NCBI GenBank assembly: GCA_949316235.1
Contig: OX438741.1
Span: forward strand, 41,058,067-41,122,066
DNA length: 64,000 bases
Direction of reading: 5' to 3'
Origin: Oegoconia quadripuncta
Taxonomy: Eukaryota > Arthropoda > Insecta > Lepidoptera > Autostichidae
Part shown: positions 53,401-62,899 of the stretch, one piece after another
Position numbering within the stretch: position 1 is the stretch's first letter
How the letters are laid out: every line of letters starts with the position of its first letter
Notes under the pieces: model-generated
Databases searched by the model: none
Told to the model about the DNA's origin: nothing
What the model saw: only the letters and a program-made list of their open reading frames with translations
Made by a program: the position numbers and the translations under genes

Positions 53401-56400
53401 TCGCCGTCCGTTGAGGGCTTACGACTAAAGCGATCCGGTGACGCTACGGAGTTGATGTAGTGAGCGCATACCCGTATAAGTCCATATAAAGAATACTAAC
53501 CGCACGAGGCGGACGGAGACGGAGTGGGTGCCGGGTGGGTCTAATGAGCTATGACCTTAAATCTGACACTGAGTGGCCCATTTGTGTCACTGCACCACAG
53601 ACATAATTATTTATGCTTCCTGTCTTTATTTTCATATTTTGTAGCACTAATTTAAAATGCTTAATACATATTTTAACTTGCGTGCTACTTTTGTAAAAGT
53701 ATCTACTCACGTAGGTTAAGCTACCTTTATTTCGGACGACCTGTTTGGTGTAGTTGCTTAATACTTCTGACTGCTATACCAAAAGGACGCGGTTTCGAAT
53801 CCCGCTAGGGGCATGTGTTTGTATGATGAATACAGATATGTGTTCCCGAGTTATGGATGTTTTTCATTTAATTATGTATTTATTTATATCTGGTATCCAT
53901 AAAACGAGCCTAGTTGCTTAGTGTGGACCTAGATGGCGCTGTGTGTATGTGTAAAGATATTTTATTTCATTTATTTTATTTGGCTTTTATTGCTGTACTA
54001 TAGGCACTATGCTCTGCAATTTTGTTTTTTATTTTTTTTATGCAAACGGTCACACCTGATGTTAAGTGAAGATGAGGTCAAAGGTGGAATCGTACTGACC
54101 CGGAAACCCCAACACATTTGGGGGACTGGCTATCTTATCTCTGACAACCGGAACACAACAATGCTATTAACATTGTTGCTTGGCGGCAGATTTAGATAAG
54201 ATGGTGGTAGCTAGCCAGGCGGATATTTAAAATGCCCTACCAGCAACCAAACCGAGTACTTAAACATGTACCCCGCTGGGGATTGAACCCGCGACCTCCG
54301 AATCGTAAACCCAACGTTGTTTACATTGAGCCACAGAGGCGGTTCATATAGTGTTTCATTTGGTGACACTTTGAAACGCATAATGTTTATTGTCATAAGT
54401 TCAATTGACATACATCATATTATGGCATACAAATTAATAAGTATAATAGTGTTTCGCAAATTTATTATTACGCATAAACATAATAAATAACGCAGATTTG
54501 TTGAAGGGCATAATAATAAAAGCCATAATCATATATATCTATATTTTCATTTGCCATATTTTTATAAGGCATACTTTGAAACGCAGATTTTAATTATGCA
54601 TAAATTATAAATCAATCTTGGCACCCCGACATGGTTAGGTTAGGTTCGAAGGGAATGACGGAAGCGAGCCGGGCGAGTGCGAGCGGAGCGAGCACGGAAG
54701 TTCTTGGCACCCCGACATGGATAGGTTAGGTTCGCTCTGCTCGCCCGGCTCGCTTCCGCCATACCCTTCGTGTTAGGTTGACATGTATGCTTTTTAAATA
54801 TTATGTCTTTTGAATATTATGGTCAACAAAAATTATGCCTTTCAATACTTATGCTTATTAAAATTATGCATTTCTATGATTATGCCTTACAGGTTTCGGC
54901 CATATCATATTATGTGTAATGAAGTTATGCTGTAACGGTTTATTGCAAATGATTATTATGGCGAGTAATATTATGAATTGCCAGTTTATGGTGAAAAACG
55001 TTATACGTTTCAATAGGTAACCGTTTTATTTATGTGTGTGACAGGAAAAACAATTAAACATGAAACAAATAAATGTATCTATCCCATAAGTCAACGTCAT
55101 GAAATAATATTACAATTAATGCATGTGTTTAACCGATTTCAAAAAGGATCTTCTCAATTCGGCCGTTTCTATTTATTTATTTATTTTTTTCAAATTATGT
55201 TACCATTTATTATAATATAATACAATTTATTATAAAAAAAAATCACAAATAAAAAACTAGCACTAAACTTTTATTTATTTACATAGAATCAACAGTATTA
55301 TTACAGAAATTATATTATAGTAAGCTAATACCAAACTTATGCCAATTAGTGATTCTTATTATGTTACTGACAATAGTTATCGTTATAATTGATTGGGTAA
55401 CGTTATAATTATATTACAAGGTACATTATTATTATGTAGGTATCAATAAAATAATCCTCAGTAATATACGACTCGTTATGTTAATGAGTCTAAATTGCAT
55501 AGTATTAAACGTCAAACTAAAGAAATTAAGTAATTTTAAGCCAAATAAAAATGTCAAAACTATAGATCTATGTAACAATTAACTAATAAAAATAGTGTGT
55601 GTGTGTGTGTGTTATGTGCGAATGATGTAGTGGGTTCACATGCCGCGAAATACGTAGGAGACAGCACTATACAACTACGAATGAAACAAAGAGAGATGCA
55701 GCTAGCCTCCTACCAAATAGTGAAGAAAAAAATCAACTTGCCTGCAAATTGTTATCAAAAAATGTGCCAGGAGCACAGTCCCGTTCAATTTTGTTGCCAT
55801 GGCTGCACTGGTAGTACTTCGAACAATCATTCTCGTGGGGCAGCAAGAGATGGATGTCGAAGTCATCCGGACAATCGTGTGGGCCTGTGGTCGGCGTACT
55901 TATCGTAGTACGGTCGTCAGGTACAGTAGGTAACGCAGGATCTGTCGGTCTGCTTTGACAGTTCACATCGCGTGGCCAGTTGCATACCTGTAAAAGAAAT
56001 AAGGATAATAATTAATACGAGTATAGAAACGCAACTAGAACCTTCAAGAAACGAGCCTACACCTTCCTCAAAGGCCGGCAACGCATCTGTGACCCTTTGG
56101 GTGTTGCGGGTGTCCATGGGCGGCGGTGATTGCTTTCCATCAGGTGACCCGCATGCTCGTTTGCCGCCCTCTCATATAAAAAAAAAACTATCGCCTCAGA
56201 CGGCTTCAAGATCTCGATTAGACAGCGCTAAAATTACCCTGGTAAAATAGGATATTTTACGGTAAAATATGGTAATATTCGGTAAAGAAACGTATTAAAC
56301 TACTACTACAAAAAACATAGCGTTCCGGCGGGAAATATGTATTTACTACATAAAAGTTCCGGGTCCATGCAACGAATTTTCGAATAAGCATTGGTGTCGA

Positions 56401-59400
56401 TTCGGATGTACACCAACTAAACTAAACTAAATTAAAACCAGTTTTGGAGTGGTGCCGTCGCATCGTACTGTTCCAGGGAGTAAGAGACAGTACTACTTTA
56501 AAACTGGTTTTAGTTCAGTTTAGTTTGATTTGGTTTGTTTTATTTTTTATATGAGAGGGCGGCTAACGAGCATCCGGGTCACCTGATGGAAAGCAATCAC
56601 CGCCGCCCATGGACACCCGCAACACCAAAAGGGTCACAGAAGCGTTGCCGGCCTTTGAGGAAGGTGTAGGCTCGTTTCTTGAAGGTTCCAATGTCGTACT
56701 CGTTCGAGAATACCGCTGCCGGAAGTCCGTTCCATAGGGTGGTCGTACGTGGTAAGAAGTTTCTTGAGAAACGTACCTAAAGTGGTAGACTTTTTGGTTT
56801 GGTTTGGTTTAATTTAGTTTAGTTGGTGTACATCCGAATCGACACCATTATGATTACGCATGCGCGTGTAGTCTGCCGGATAAAACCAAGTCAACTAATC
56901 GCCGCTAGCTCAGTCGCCCACCAAGGCACCAACTTTGACTTTGATACGCGCGCGGGAATAAAAACAAATTTAAATTTATAAAGTTCGATTAGTGTTGGTG
57001 TACAGGTGAAAGGAAGTGTAAATTAAAGTGCGTAACGGAGCTTTCGGGTTCCCACAAGAAGCCGCCAAAATCTTTTGTAAAGCATTCTGCCCCTTTACTG
57101 AAGGATGACTTGACCGTGACTAGACTCTGTATACGCCAAGTATACGACGAATTACTTGTTTTGACTGAGACTGAATTATAAACTGAAGAAATAAGAGAAA
57201 TAAATTTTTTCACTCGAAACTGGCAGTAATGTCCCTCGACAGAGAGGTTGACTGGTTGCCATCCTTAAAAATAAGAAGAAAAGAGAGTCACTTCTTATTA
57301 TTTATTATTCTTATGGTTGTGCCTTCAATCATAGACATTGTAGTAGACCAACTACATCACTACTCTTCTTCAATTTAAGAGCAATGCTCTTGTCGGTGGA
57401 GTCATGTCTCTCTACTTTCCGCCCTCGTTTTAACCTCTTGGTACGACACGACATTCACCTTCTCTTTCACTTGGTCAAAGTAATTACGCCTAGGTCTTCC
57501 CCTTCCTCTCTTTCCTTCAATCTTTCCCTCAATTATGTTCTTCAAAAAAATATCGTGTCGTAACAAGTGACCTATCATCTTTCCTCTTCGGTTCTCAACT
57601 GTGGCTAACAGGCATCTTTTCTCCTTTACCATCACTAACACCTCTTCATTTGTTCTCTTCTCGGTCCAGCTTATTCCCTCCATTCGTCTCCAGCACCACA
57701 TCTCGAATGCCTCTAACCTTTCTCTATCCCTTTGTGTTAAAGTCCATGTCTCACAGCCGTATAAAGCTATACTCCATACATAGCATTTTATCAGCCGCTT
57801 TCTAGCTTTTTTGCTTATTTTAGCTTTAAATAGATGTTTTTTGTTATTAAAAGCCCTTTTTGCCATCGCTATCCTTATGACTATGTCTGGAGTACACCTC
57901 GAGTCACTTGTGATCAAACTTCCTAGATATTTAAACGAGTACATCACTAATTAATGTAACATCACTACTAGTATACCAAAAATAAGAATTAATAAGCCAT
58001 GACGCGACGTACGCGGAAACGTCTAGGAATTAGTTATTACCGTAGATATGTATATATATCAGATTACGAGTTTGTAACCTAATCTAATCTCTTATTTTGT
58101 TCGGAAACAAAGCAATTGTAATTATTAGGAACATAAACAAGTTTATTGTTAGAACAATATATAAGGTCTAACAAATTTAACCCGACAAACGTTGGCAATT
58201 GCACTTACATGACAATAAAATAATATATTCATTAAAAAAACTAGCCTTAAAAATTTTGTTTCCGAGTAAAAAAATTAAATGTAAGTGCAAATGAAAATAC
58301 AAATTTACAAATTTACTTCATTTCGATTGTACCTTATTTTATCAATGAGGAAAAAAGGCAACGTTGATATGGAAGACGCCAAAGGGGGTGGCGGGGCACA
58401 GGGTGTAACCAATCACAGCAAGTCGCGGCAGCGGCGCCGAGGCAAGCGCCGGCGGCGAGCGGCGAGTGGTCGCCTTTCGGTGTCTTCAAAGATACCGCGG
58501 CACGTGTTTGTGTGTTGTGGCAAAGTACTTAGAGCGCGCGGCCATTGAGGTCCAACTCACAAAATTTACATTTCTAAATTTTATTTTTTGGATAAAATCT
58601 TTGAACTTTAATGTTTTTTTTTTCGTGACCTATAGATACACTCTGCAACGTTTGTCGGGTTAATTTTGTTAGACCTTATATACATTTAAGCTTCTACCAC
58701 TGCTAATTCTATAAAACAAGATTAACTAAAACCCGCAACCAATACGCACTATGGGTACAGGTTACGTATTTGTGACCTTTGGTGCGGAGAGCTTAGGCAC
58801 GTGGGGCACGGAAGCGATTTTTCCAAGATCTGTCGTCAATTTCGATAAACGAAGAATCGATCAAGTTAATACTTATATATCAAAAAAAATATAGCATCAT
58901 TTAGCAAAAATAGCAAACATGATGTCGATACAAGAAATAAAGATAAACTTGCAGGTCACATAAGTCGCCTCCGCAAAGTCAGTATACGCTTTTTCAATAA
59001 GGTACCTGTTGATATCCAAAATCTTCCTTTCAATATATTTAAAGAAACAGAAACTTAAATTAAGAAAGCATATTATAAAATATCGGAATATTTGGATGAT
59101 AAACATTCATGGACATAAATAACTCGTTCGCATACCAGGCTATTTCACAATTAATAATGAAATATTATAATATAAAATAATAATTAATAATTTTGTAATA
59201 TAAAAATATTTTTCAAAAAAAAAAGAGCTACCACTCGAGTTTCTTGCTTGTTCTTCACAGGGGAAAAGAATAAGCAGTAGCTTAAAAAATGTAAAATCTG
59301 ACTATTTTAAGTCTACCCTGTGTACCTACAAAATAACATTTTTGATTGTGACTTTGATTTTGATTTTATGGTTCGTTGGGGTAAATGATTTGTAATCAAG

Positions 59401-59768
59401 GGTGATATCACCAGTTAATGGAAAATGACACGATTTCAAATTCACCCTGTATTCACTCGCAGAATCTGTCGAAATTGTTTTGGATATTCTTTTTTCAATT
59501 AACTACTTTCTTGCCCCACGCACTGCCATGTATGAGAATCATGATTATGATTGTTATAGTCTGATTTTACTTACTGATAAATTAGCATCAAAATGAAGGC
59601 CAGGCGGGCATTCCCTTTCTAATTTCTCCCCGTAATCGCAGTAATAGAACTTGGAGCAGTCCTTATGAGGCAGGAGAAAGTGGACGCCACCATCCTCTGG
59701 ACATCCGTTCGGCAAGAACTGGGCTGATGTGTAACTGAATACCAGCAGGAAAACCAGTCCTTGTATAG
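41219..59768 (-). CDS. Giant peritrophin-like protein: 18 complete CBM14 domains with Thr-rich linkers
   Basis: Nineteen exons on the minus strand, 5' to 3': 59575-59768, 55742-55987, 52793-53047, 52198-52701, 51597-52106, 50996-51505, 50395-50904, 49794-50303, 49193-49702, 48592-49101, 47991-48500, 47390-47899, 46804-47298, 46218-46712, 45792-46127, 45281-45700, 44232-44522, 42843-43097, 41219-41452: about 2600 codons. Every internal junction is phase 0 and falls between Cys4 and Cys5 of a CBM14 domain, so each exon carries Cys5-Cys6, a linker, then Cys1-Cys4 of the next domain (C-x13-C-x5-C-x9-C-x12-C-x7-C in the array). The first exon has a signal-peptide core ([14 protein letters not shown]). 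CBM14 binds chitin; the linkers are mucin-like. Likely a cross-linking component of the peritrophic matrix. The ATG exon and the 3'-terminal exon were not found. Confidence 0.85.
41570..42795. mobile_element. LINE fragments in intron 18 (families A, B and RTE-like)
   Basis: 41570-41800 (plus): family A, with [20 protein letters not shown] then the 'acatcgtcacttcccatcag' tail, internally deleted. 41880-42060 (minus): weak similarity to the retroelement at 62.2 kb. 42075-42230 (minus): family-B 3' end. 42310-42795 (minus): RTE-like C-terminus ('ccgtagggataggcagagac' tail side). Confidence 0.55.
42843..43097 (-). CDS. Exon 18 of the peritrophin gene
   Basis: [20 protein letters not shown], a short linker with [20 protein letters not shown], then [20 protein letters not shown] and [20 protein letters not shown]; donor gtaagt at 42842. 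85 codons. Confidence 0.85.
43190..43800. mobile_element. Two MITE fragments in intron 17
   Basis: 43190-43390: ggcctgtattagtaaacc MITE (copy at 15064), cut at its right end. 43390-43432: SINE family-2 start. 43432-43795: the gggtctttacc-family MITE missing its left end. 43800-44230 shows nothing recognisable. Confidence 0.6.
44232..44522 (-). CDS. Exon 17 of the peritrophin gene
   Basis: Has no internal Met, so it is easily missed. Reads [40 protein letters not shown], a short TTAKPTPST linker, then [20 protein letters not shown] and [20 protein letters not shown]. 97 codons, donor gtaagt at 44231. Confidence 0.85.
44610..45262 (+). mobile_element. LINE 3' end (family B), best-preserved copy
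   Basis: Plus-strand codons read [20 protein letters not shown], then in one 101-codon frame (44731-45036) [20 protein letters not shown], then [40 protein letters not shown] and [15 protein letters not shown] and a stop. It lies in intron 16, antisense to the peritrophin gene, 5' truncated. Confidence 0.8.
45281..46127 (-). CDS. Exons 15 (45792-46127) and 16 (45281-45700) of the peritrophin gene
   Basis: Exon 15: 112 codons with the short linker [20 protein letters not shown] and [13 protein letters not shown]. Exon 16: 140 codons with [24 protein letters not shown] repeats. Both end FEFDPVTG and keep six-Cys spacing. They are shorter and more diverged than the array exons. The intervening 91-bp intron (45701-45791) is diverged from the array intron. 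Confidence 0.85.
46218..52701 (-). repeat. Tandem exon array: 11 exon-intron units, mostly exactly 601 bp
   Basis: Exons 4-14 of the peritrophin gene. Exon low ends at 52198, 51597, 50996, 50395, 49794, 49193, 48592, 47991 and 47390 are spaced exactly 601 bp (510-bp exon plus 91-bp intron); the last two units are 586 bp (495-bp exons). Exon 4 is 6 bp shorter. Linker Thr/Pro repeats ([20 protein letters not shown] and on) and introns are nearly identical between units, so the array expanded recently or is kept uniform by gene conversion or unequal crossing-over. Confidence 0.95.
52793..53047 (-). CDS. Exon 3 of the peritrophin gene
   Basis: Starts [10 protein letters not shown] (Cys5-Cys6 of domain 2), with linker [20 protein letters not shown], then the first array-type half domain ([20 protein letters not shown] ...). 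It is a bridge between the two upstream exon types and the array type. 85 codons, phase 0 on both sides. Confidence 0.88.
53199..53556. mobile_element. 358-bp MITE with ~55-bp TIRs and TTAAA flanks
   Basis: The left end ggtcatagctcattagaccc and (reverse of the right end) the same letters extend inverted for about 55 bp. TTAAA flanks both sides (53194-53198, 53557-53561). GC-rich interior, no ORF. Just upstream (53090-53190) is a LINE-tail-like block ('agtgagagaacgctgtgctc'). It lies in intron 2 of the peritrophin gene. Confidence 0.85.
53629..53990 (+). mobile_element. SINE (family 1) within a duplicated ~360-bp segment
   Basis: Head 'gtttggtgtagttgcttaat' and 'gacgcggtttcgaatcccgc', 3' end ctagatggcgctgtgtgtat. 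The 100 bp upstream ('tttgtagcactaatttaaaa') are also shared with 60186-60290, so the duplicated unit is longer than the SINE. Confidence 0.75.
54025..54345 (-). mobile_element. tRNA-derived SINE (family 2), complete
   Basis: The minus strand starts ccgcctctgtggctcaatgt, with B box ggtcgcgggttcaatcccca, the usual body, and an end at tgcataaaaaaaat. Confidence 0.82.
54350..55020. repeat. Foldback element: inverted fields of short ttatg repeats around a GC-rich hairpin
   Basis: 54360-54612 repeats cataa(t)-type units. 54785-55010 repeats ttatg-type units ('ttatgcctttcaatacttat', 'gcttattaaaattatgcatt'), i.e. the opposite orientation. The centre has two direct copies of 'cttggcaccccgacatgg' (54618, 54703) and a 31-bp imperfect stem (54647-54677 with 54740-54770). 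No ORF. Confidence 0.7.
55030..55735. other. AT-rich sequence without recognised features
   Basis: Only a GT microsatellite at 55595-55611 and T/A runs. No gene on either strand; it is part of intron 2 of the peritrophin gene. Confidence 0.5.
55742..55987 (-). CDS. Exon 2 of the peritrophin gene (GC donor)
   Basis: [10 protein letters not shown] (Cys5-Cys6 of domain 1), linker [20 protein letters not shown], then [33 protein letters not shown] and [11 protein letters not shown]. 82 codons, phase 0. The frame and the neighbouring exon require the donor to be gcaagt, a GC-AG intron, at 55741. Confidence 0.85.
56035..56185 (+). mobile_element. LINE tail (family C)
   Basis: Starts mid-codon at 'accttcaagaaacgagccta' ([15 protein letters not shown]) and ends 'cgtttgccgccctctcatat' plus an A run. 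Strong 5' truncation. Confidence 0.7.
56392..56847. mobile_element. MITE (ggtgtcgattcgg family) split by a family-C LINE tail
   Basis: The left TIR starts at 56392, the right TIR ends at 56847. The minus-strand LINE tail (ttttttatatgagagggcgg ... RT C-terminus) at about 56546-56795 interrupts the right TIR, with 'tttggttt' on each side as a possible target duplication. Confidence 0.75.
57370..57950 (-). pseudogene. RTE-type LINE ORF C-terminus
   Basis: 181 codons open (57402-57947): [20 protein letters not shown], then [53 protein letters not shown] and [15 protein letters not shown] and a stop. These blocks end the RT ORF of RTE-like and related elements. The catalytic RT region is missing, so it is a truncated copy. 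A second copy runs off the right edge at 63.78 kb. 56850-57370 is unassigned. Confidence 0.8.
58164..58676 (+). mobile_element. 513-bp MITE (aggtctaacaaatttaaccc family), TA-flanked
   Basis: TIRs over 30 bp (aggtctaacaaatttaaccc; reverse of the right end aggtctaacaaaattaaccc), TA at 58162-58163 and 58677-58678. The GC-rich centre has 'gataccgcggcacgtgtttg' and a GC-biased open frame. Confidence 0.88.
58870..59360 (+). mobile_element. LINE 3' end (family B), decayed
   Basis: 'acataagtcgcctccgcaaa', 'aataaggtacctgttgatat' and [15 protein letters not shown] codons with deletions, then a 'gagtttcttgcttgttcttc' 3' UTR. It lies in intron 1 of the peritrophin gene, 215 bp from exon 59575. Confidence 0.7.
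59575..59768 (-). CDS. Signal-peptide exon of the peritrophin gene
   Basis: Acceptor ccatag at 59769, then two bases and [64 protein letters not shown], donor gtaagt. The reading frame enters with two bases, so the initiator codon is in an upstream exon ending in phase 1, as in the mucin gene (ATG plus one base). That exon was not found between 59770 and 63500. Confidence 0.85.
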
Positions 59769-59832
59769 CTATGGAAGGAAATTATAATCTGTTAAATTTA
59801 AGACAAAATTATCACTATGGCTTATAAACAAA

Positions 59833-60045
59833 AATAATACAATACAATACAATACAATACAATACAATACAATACAATACAAATACACTTTATTGCATAA
59901 CAGATAAGAAAATACAGTTTCAGAAAAGTGGTAAGAATAGTATTTAATAGGCATTTACTGGGATCGCATGCTTCATTTTCGACCACATCGTCACTTTCCA
60001 TCAGGTGAGATTGTGGTCAAAAGAGAATCCAGTCAATCATAAAAA
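59833..60045 (+). repeat. (AATAC)n microsatellite and LINE family-A tail
   Basis: About ten aatac units at 59833-59882, then at 59945-60045 'gcatttactgggatcgcatg' and 'ttccatcaggtgagattgtg'. Confidence 0.7.
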
Positions 60046-60185
60046 AAAAATTTATTCGTATAAACGAATTTGTGAATTTATTAGCTTTCCTTATTAGCTT
60101 CGCATGCGTGGAATAACTTGATCGCGGAAATCTGTTTATGCCGCGGGAACTATTCACTTTTTCAGGATAAAAAATATCCTGTCAT

Positions 60186-60545
60186 TTCATATTTTGTAGC
60201 ACTAATTTAAAATGCTTAATACATATTTTATTTAACTTGCGTGCTACTTTTGTAAAAGTATCTACTCACGTAGGTTAAGCTACCTTTATTTCGGACGACC
60301 TGTTTGGTGTAGTGGTTATACTTCTGACTGCTATACCAAAAGGTCGCGGGTTCGAATCCCGCTAGGGGCATATGTTTGTATGATGAATACAGATATGTGT
60401 TCCCGAGTTATGGATGTTTTTCATTTATTTATGTGTTTATTTACATCTGGTATCCATAATACAAGCCTAGTTGCTTAGTGTGGACCTAGATGGCGCTGTG
60501 TGTATGTGTAAAGATATTTTATTTCATTTATTTTATTTGGCTTTT
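60186..60545 (+). mobile_element. SINE (family 1) within a duplicated segment
   Basis: Near-identical to 53629-53990, including the upstream 'tttgtagcactaatttaaaa'. B box 'gtcgcgggttcgaatcccgc' intact; 3' end ctagatggcgctgtgtgtat. Confidence 0.8.
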
Positions 60546-60589
60546 AGTTTATTGTATTCTGCAATATTTTTTTTATTTTATTTATTTAT

Positions 60590-61160
60590 CATTTATTGCA
60601 CACAAGAAAAAAACATACAGATACAACATAATAGAGACGACACAACAGGTTCTGCTTATTTCTACAACGAAATATCTTCCAGCAGACCTACGAAAGAGAG
60701 ATATGTCTGGAAGAGGCAGATAAGACGTGCACAATCTAAAAAAATGGATAAATATGATAGATAAAAAAAAAATAACTGAATATAAATGTAACTACATACT
60801 AATAAGTACATAAATACATAAATAAGTACATATTTCAATACATACGAATATAAAGTATAACATACATATAATACCTACACGGAATAACACTATGAAATGG
60901 AAAGGTAATGTTCCTTAACTCTTTTCCTAAAGACAGCGATCGATGGACTGGCACGGATAGTGTGAGGAAGAGAATTCCACAGTCTGGCAGCATGCACAGT
61001 GAAAGAATGTGAATAGAAGTCTGAGCGGTGAGAAGGGATACACAGCAGAGTCCTGACATTAGAACGGCAGGGCTCATCCTGTGGCCGCGAAAAAGAAAAG
61101 CGCTCACGCAAATAAGAAGGGGAAGAAGGATTATGCAAGATATTATAGAGAAGATTTTAA
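60590..61160 (-). pseudogene. Non-LTR retrotransposon 3' end (same family as 33.1 kb)
   Basis: Minus-strand codons ILHNPSSPSYLRERFSFSRP, PSHRSDFYSHSFTVHAARLW and NSLPHTIRASPSIAVFRKRV, then KEHYLSIS and a stop, parallel the end of the RT ORF at 34503. A 3' UTR to the aataaatgataaataaataa tail follows. 5'-truncated. Confidence 0.75.
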
Positions 61161-61497
61161 TTTTTTTTAATGCACAACGGTTTCGTACTTGACCTCAATC
61201 ACAACTGATGTTAAGTGAAGATGAGGTCGAAGGTGGAAGCGTACTGACCCGGAAACCCCAACACATTTGGAGGACTGGCTATCTTATCTCTGACAACCGG
61301 AACACAATAATGCTATTAACATTGCTGCTTGGCGGCAGATTTAGATAAGATGGTGGTAGCTAGCCAGGCGGACATTTAAAATGCCCTACCACCAACTAAA
61401 CCGAGTACTTAAACATGTACCCCGCTGGGGATCGAACCCCGACCTCCGAATCGTAAACCCAATGTTGTGTACATTGAGCCACGGAGGCGGGCGGTTG
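61160..61497 (-). mobile_element. tRNA-derived SINE (family 2), complete
   Basis: The minus strand starts ccgcctccgtggctcaatgt, with a B box one base short (ggtcggggttcgatcccca), the usual body, and an end at tgcattaaaaaaa. Confidence 0.8.
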
Positions 61498-61959
61498 ATT
61501 TAATTGTTATTGTTAATCTGACTATTTTAAGTGTACCCTGTGTACCTACAAAATAAAGCATTTTTGGATATATATTTTTTCAATTAACTTTTGATTAACG
61601 AAGATTTGATTGGTTAATTGTAGATGCGTGAAATTGATTATTTTAATTGCTATGTTTTTTGTTATTTTCGTTTTTAAATGTTAATTGTATTTATTTATAC
61701 AGGATGAATTTGAATTCGTGTAATTCCCATTAACTGGTGACGTCACTCTTGATTACGAACAACTTTCCCCAAAGAACTATAGTCGAATCCGATTAAAAAA
61801 TTTTCGATTACCCATACAAAGTAACCATTCTGAATCCATCTTTTGTATGTAAGTCCAACAATTTTCAGCTAAATTGTGCTATGGTTCATAGTGGAAAATT
61901 TAATAAAAATAAATTATTATTATTTCGGACACTTACACCAATCATCTAGTCCCAGAGTC

Positions 61960-62130
61960 TAGTTAGATACTAGATAACGTATAAACATACCTAAATATTT
62001 ATATAACCATCCATGACTCGGGAATAAATGTTCGTATTCATCACACAAACATTTACTCCTCGCGGGATTCGAACCCGCAACCGTCGGTTTAGGTGACAGG
62101 TTACTATCCATTACACCAACCGGTCGTAAG
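61960..62130 (-). mobile_element. tRNA-derived SINE head
   Basis: 'cgaccggttggtgtaatgga' (A box) and 'ggttgcgggttcgaatcccg' (B box) on the minus strand, with a short body related to 7523 and 40120. 61500-61960 is AT-rich, with a short LINE-tail-like 'taccctgtgtacctacaaaa' at 61530. Confidence 0.6.
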
Positions 62131-62159
62131 ACATAGTACCCAGTACGTTAGCACATGCT

Positions 62160-62700
62160 GAGCAGAAAGGCATCGACTCTCAGATTTTCGCAGTCGTGGA
62201 CCAGTAAGTAACGCATATGTAACGGGGTTTGTGACTTTGAGTCTGTTCAGCCGCGGTTCTAGCTCTGAGAGCAATAGCTTAAATATAGGACGGTGCCAAA
62301 GTATATGCTCAAATTATGCCCCACACTAAGGTACGCTTCAACACCAGGATATTAAGGTGGATCCATCAGGTCTTCTCCCGTCGTCCCTGAATAAACCACA
62401 AGACTCCAGAGACGCCGAGATCGCTGCAGTGGCGAAATTAACTGGTTAATTGCATCGTGGCGATATGAGCGGCCGGCCCCGTGGCGTCCTAGCTGGCCAC
62501 AACCTTACCACATGAACAACCATAACATACAAGACACAACTTAGCACCCAAACGTAAACAAATGGAAATGCGTAGGGCATTGGAATCGAGGATGGTGCCT
62601 AGGTTTTGGAAATGAAGAGCTTGTAGCCAATCTCCAGATTTTTTTTCCGATACCGCCAGTAGACGTGCGCGCTCAGCGTCGTCTGACCAATTGGTCAATA
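62160..62700 (-). pseudogene. Retroelement remnant (SGDWLQAL family)
   Basis: The minus strand reads DDAERARLLAVSEKKSGDWL, QALHFQNLGTILDSNALRIS and ICLRLGAKLC. After frameshifts come RSYRHDAINQLI and weak downstream similarity. The motif occurs in the C-terminal parts of reverse transcriptase-bearing elements across invertebrates; the class is not fixed here. Multiple disruptions. Confidence 0.55.
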
Positions 62701-62899
62701 GCTCCTGGTGGATTATTGTTAAAGCTGGCTTGTCCCATAAGCTCTATCTTCCCAAATTCGAAGAGCAATCCTCTTTCGCATATAAGGCACTCCAGGCAGA
62801 TTTGGCCTCGGATAAGCACGATACCTCTGCATCAACGAGCGTAGGGAAATTTAATATCTCATTGAAAGAAAGAAAGAAATTATTTATTTGCCAGAATAC

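Noticed and set aside
62040..62125. tRNA genes suggested by GTTCGAATCC B boxes (many sites)
   Set aside because: A and B boxes are present, but no cloverleaf with paired acceptor stem; each sits at the head of a dispersed SINE with a shared body.
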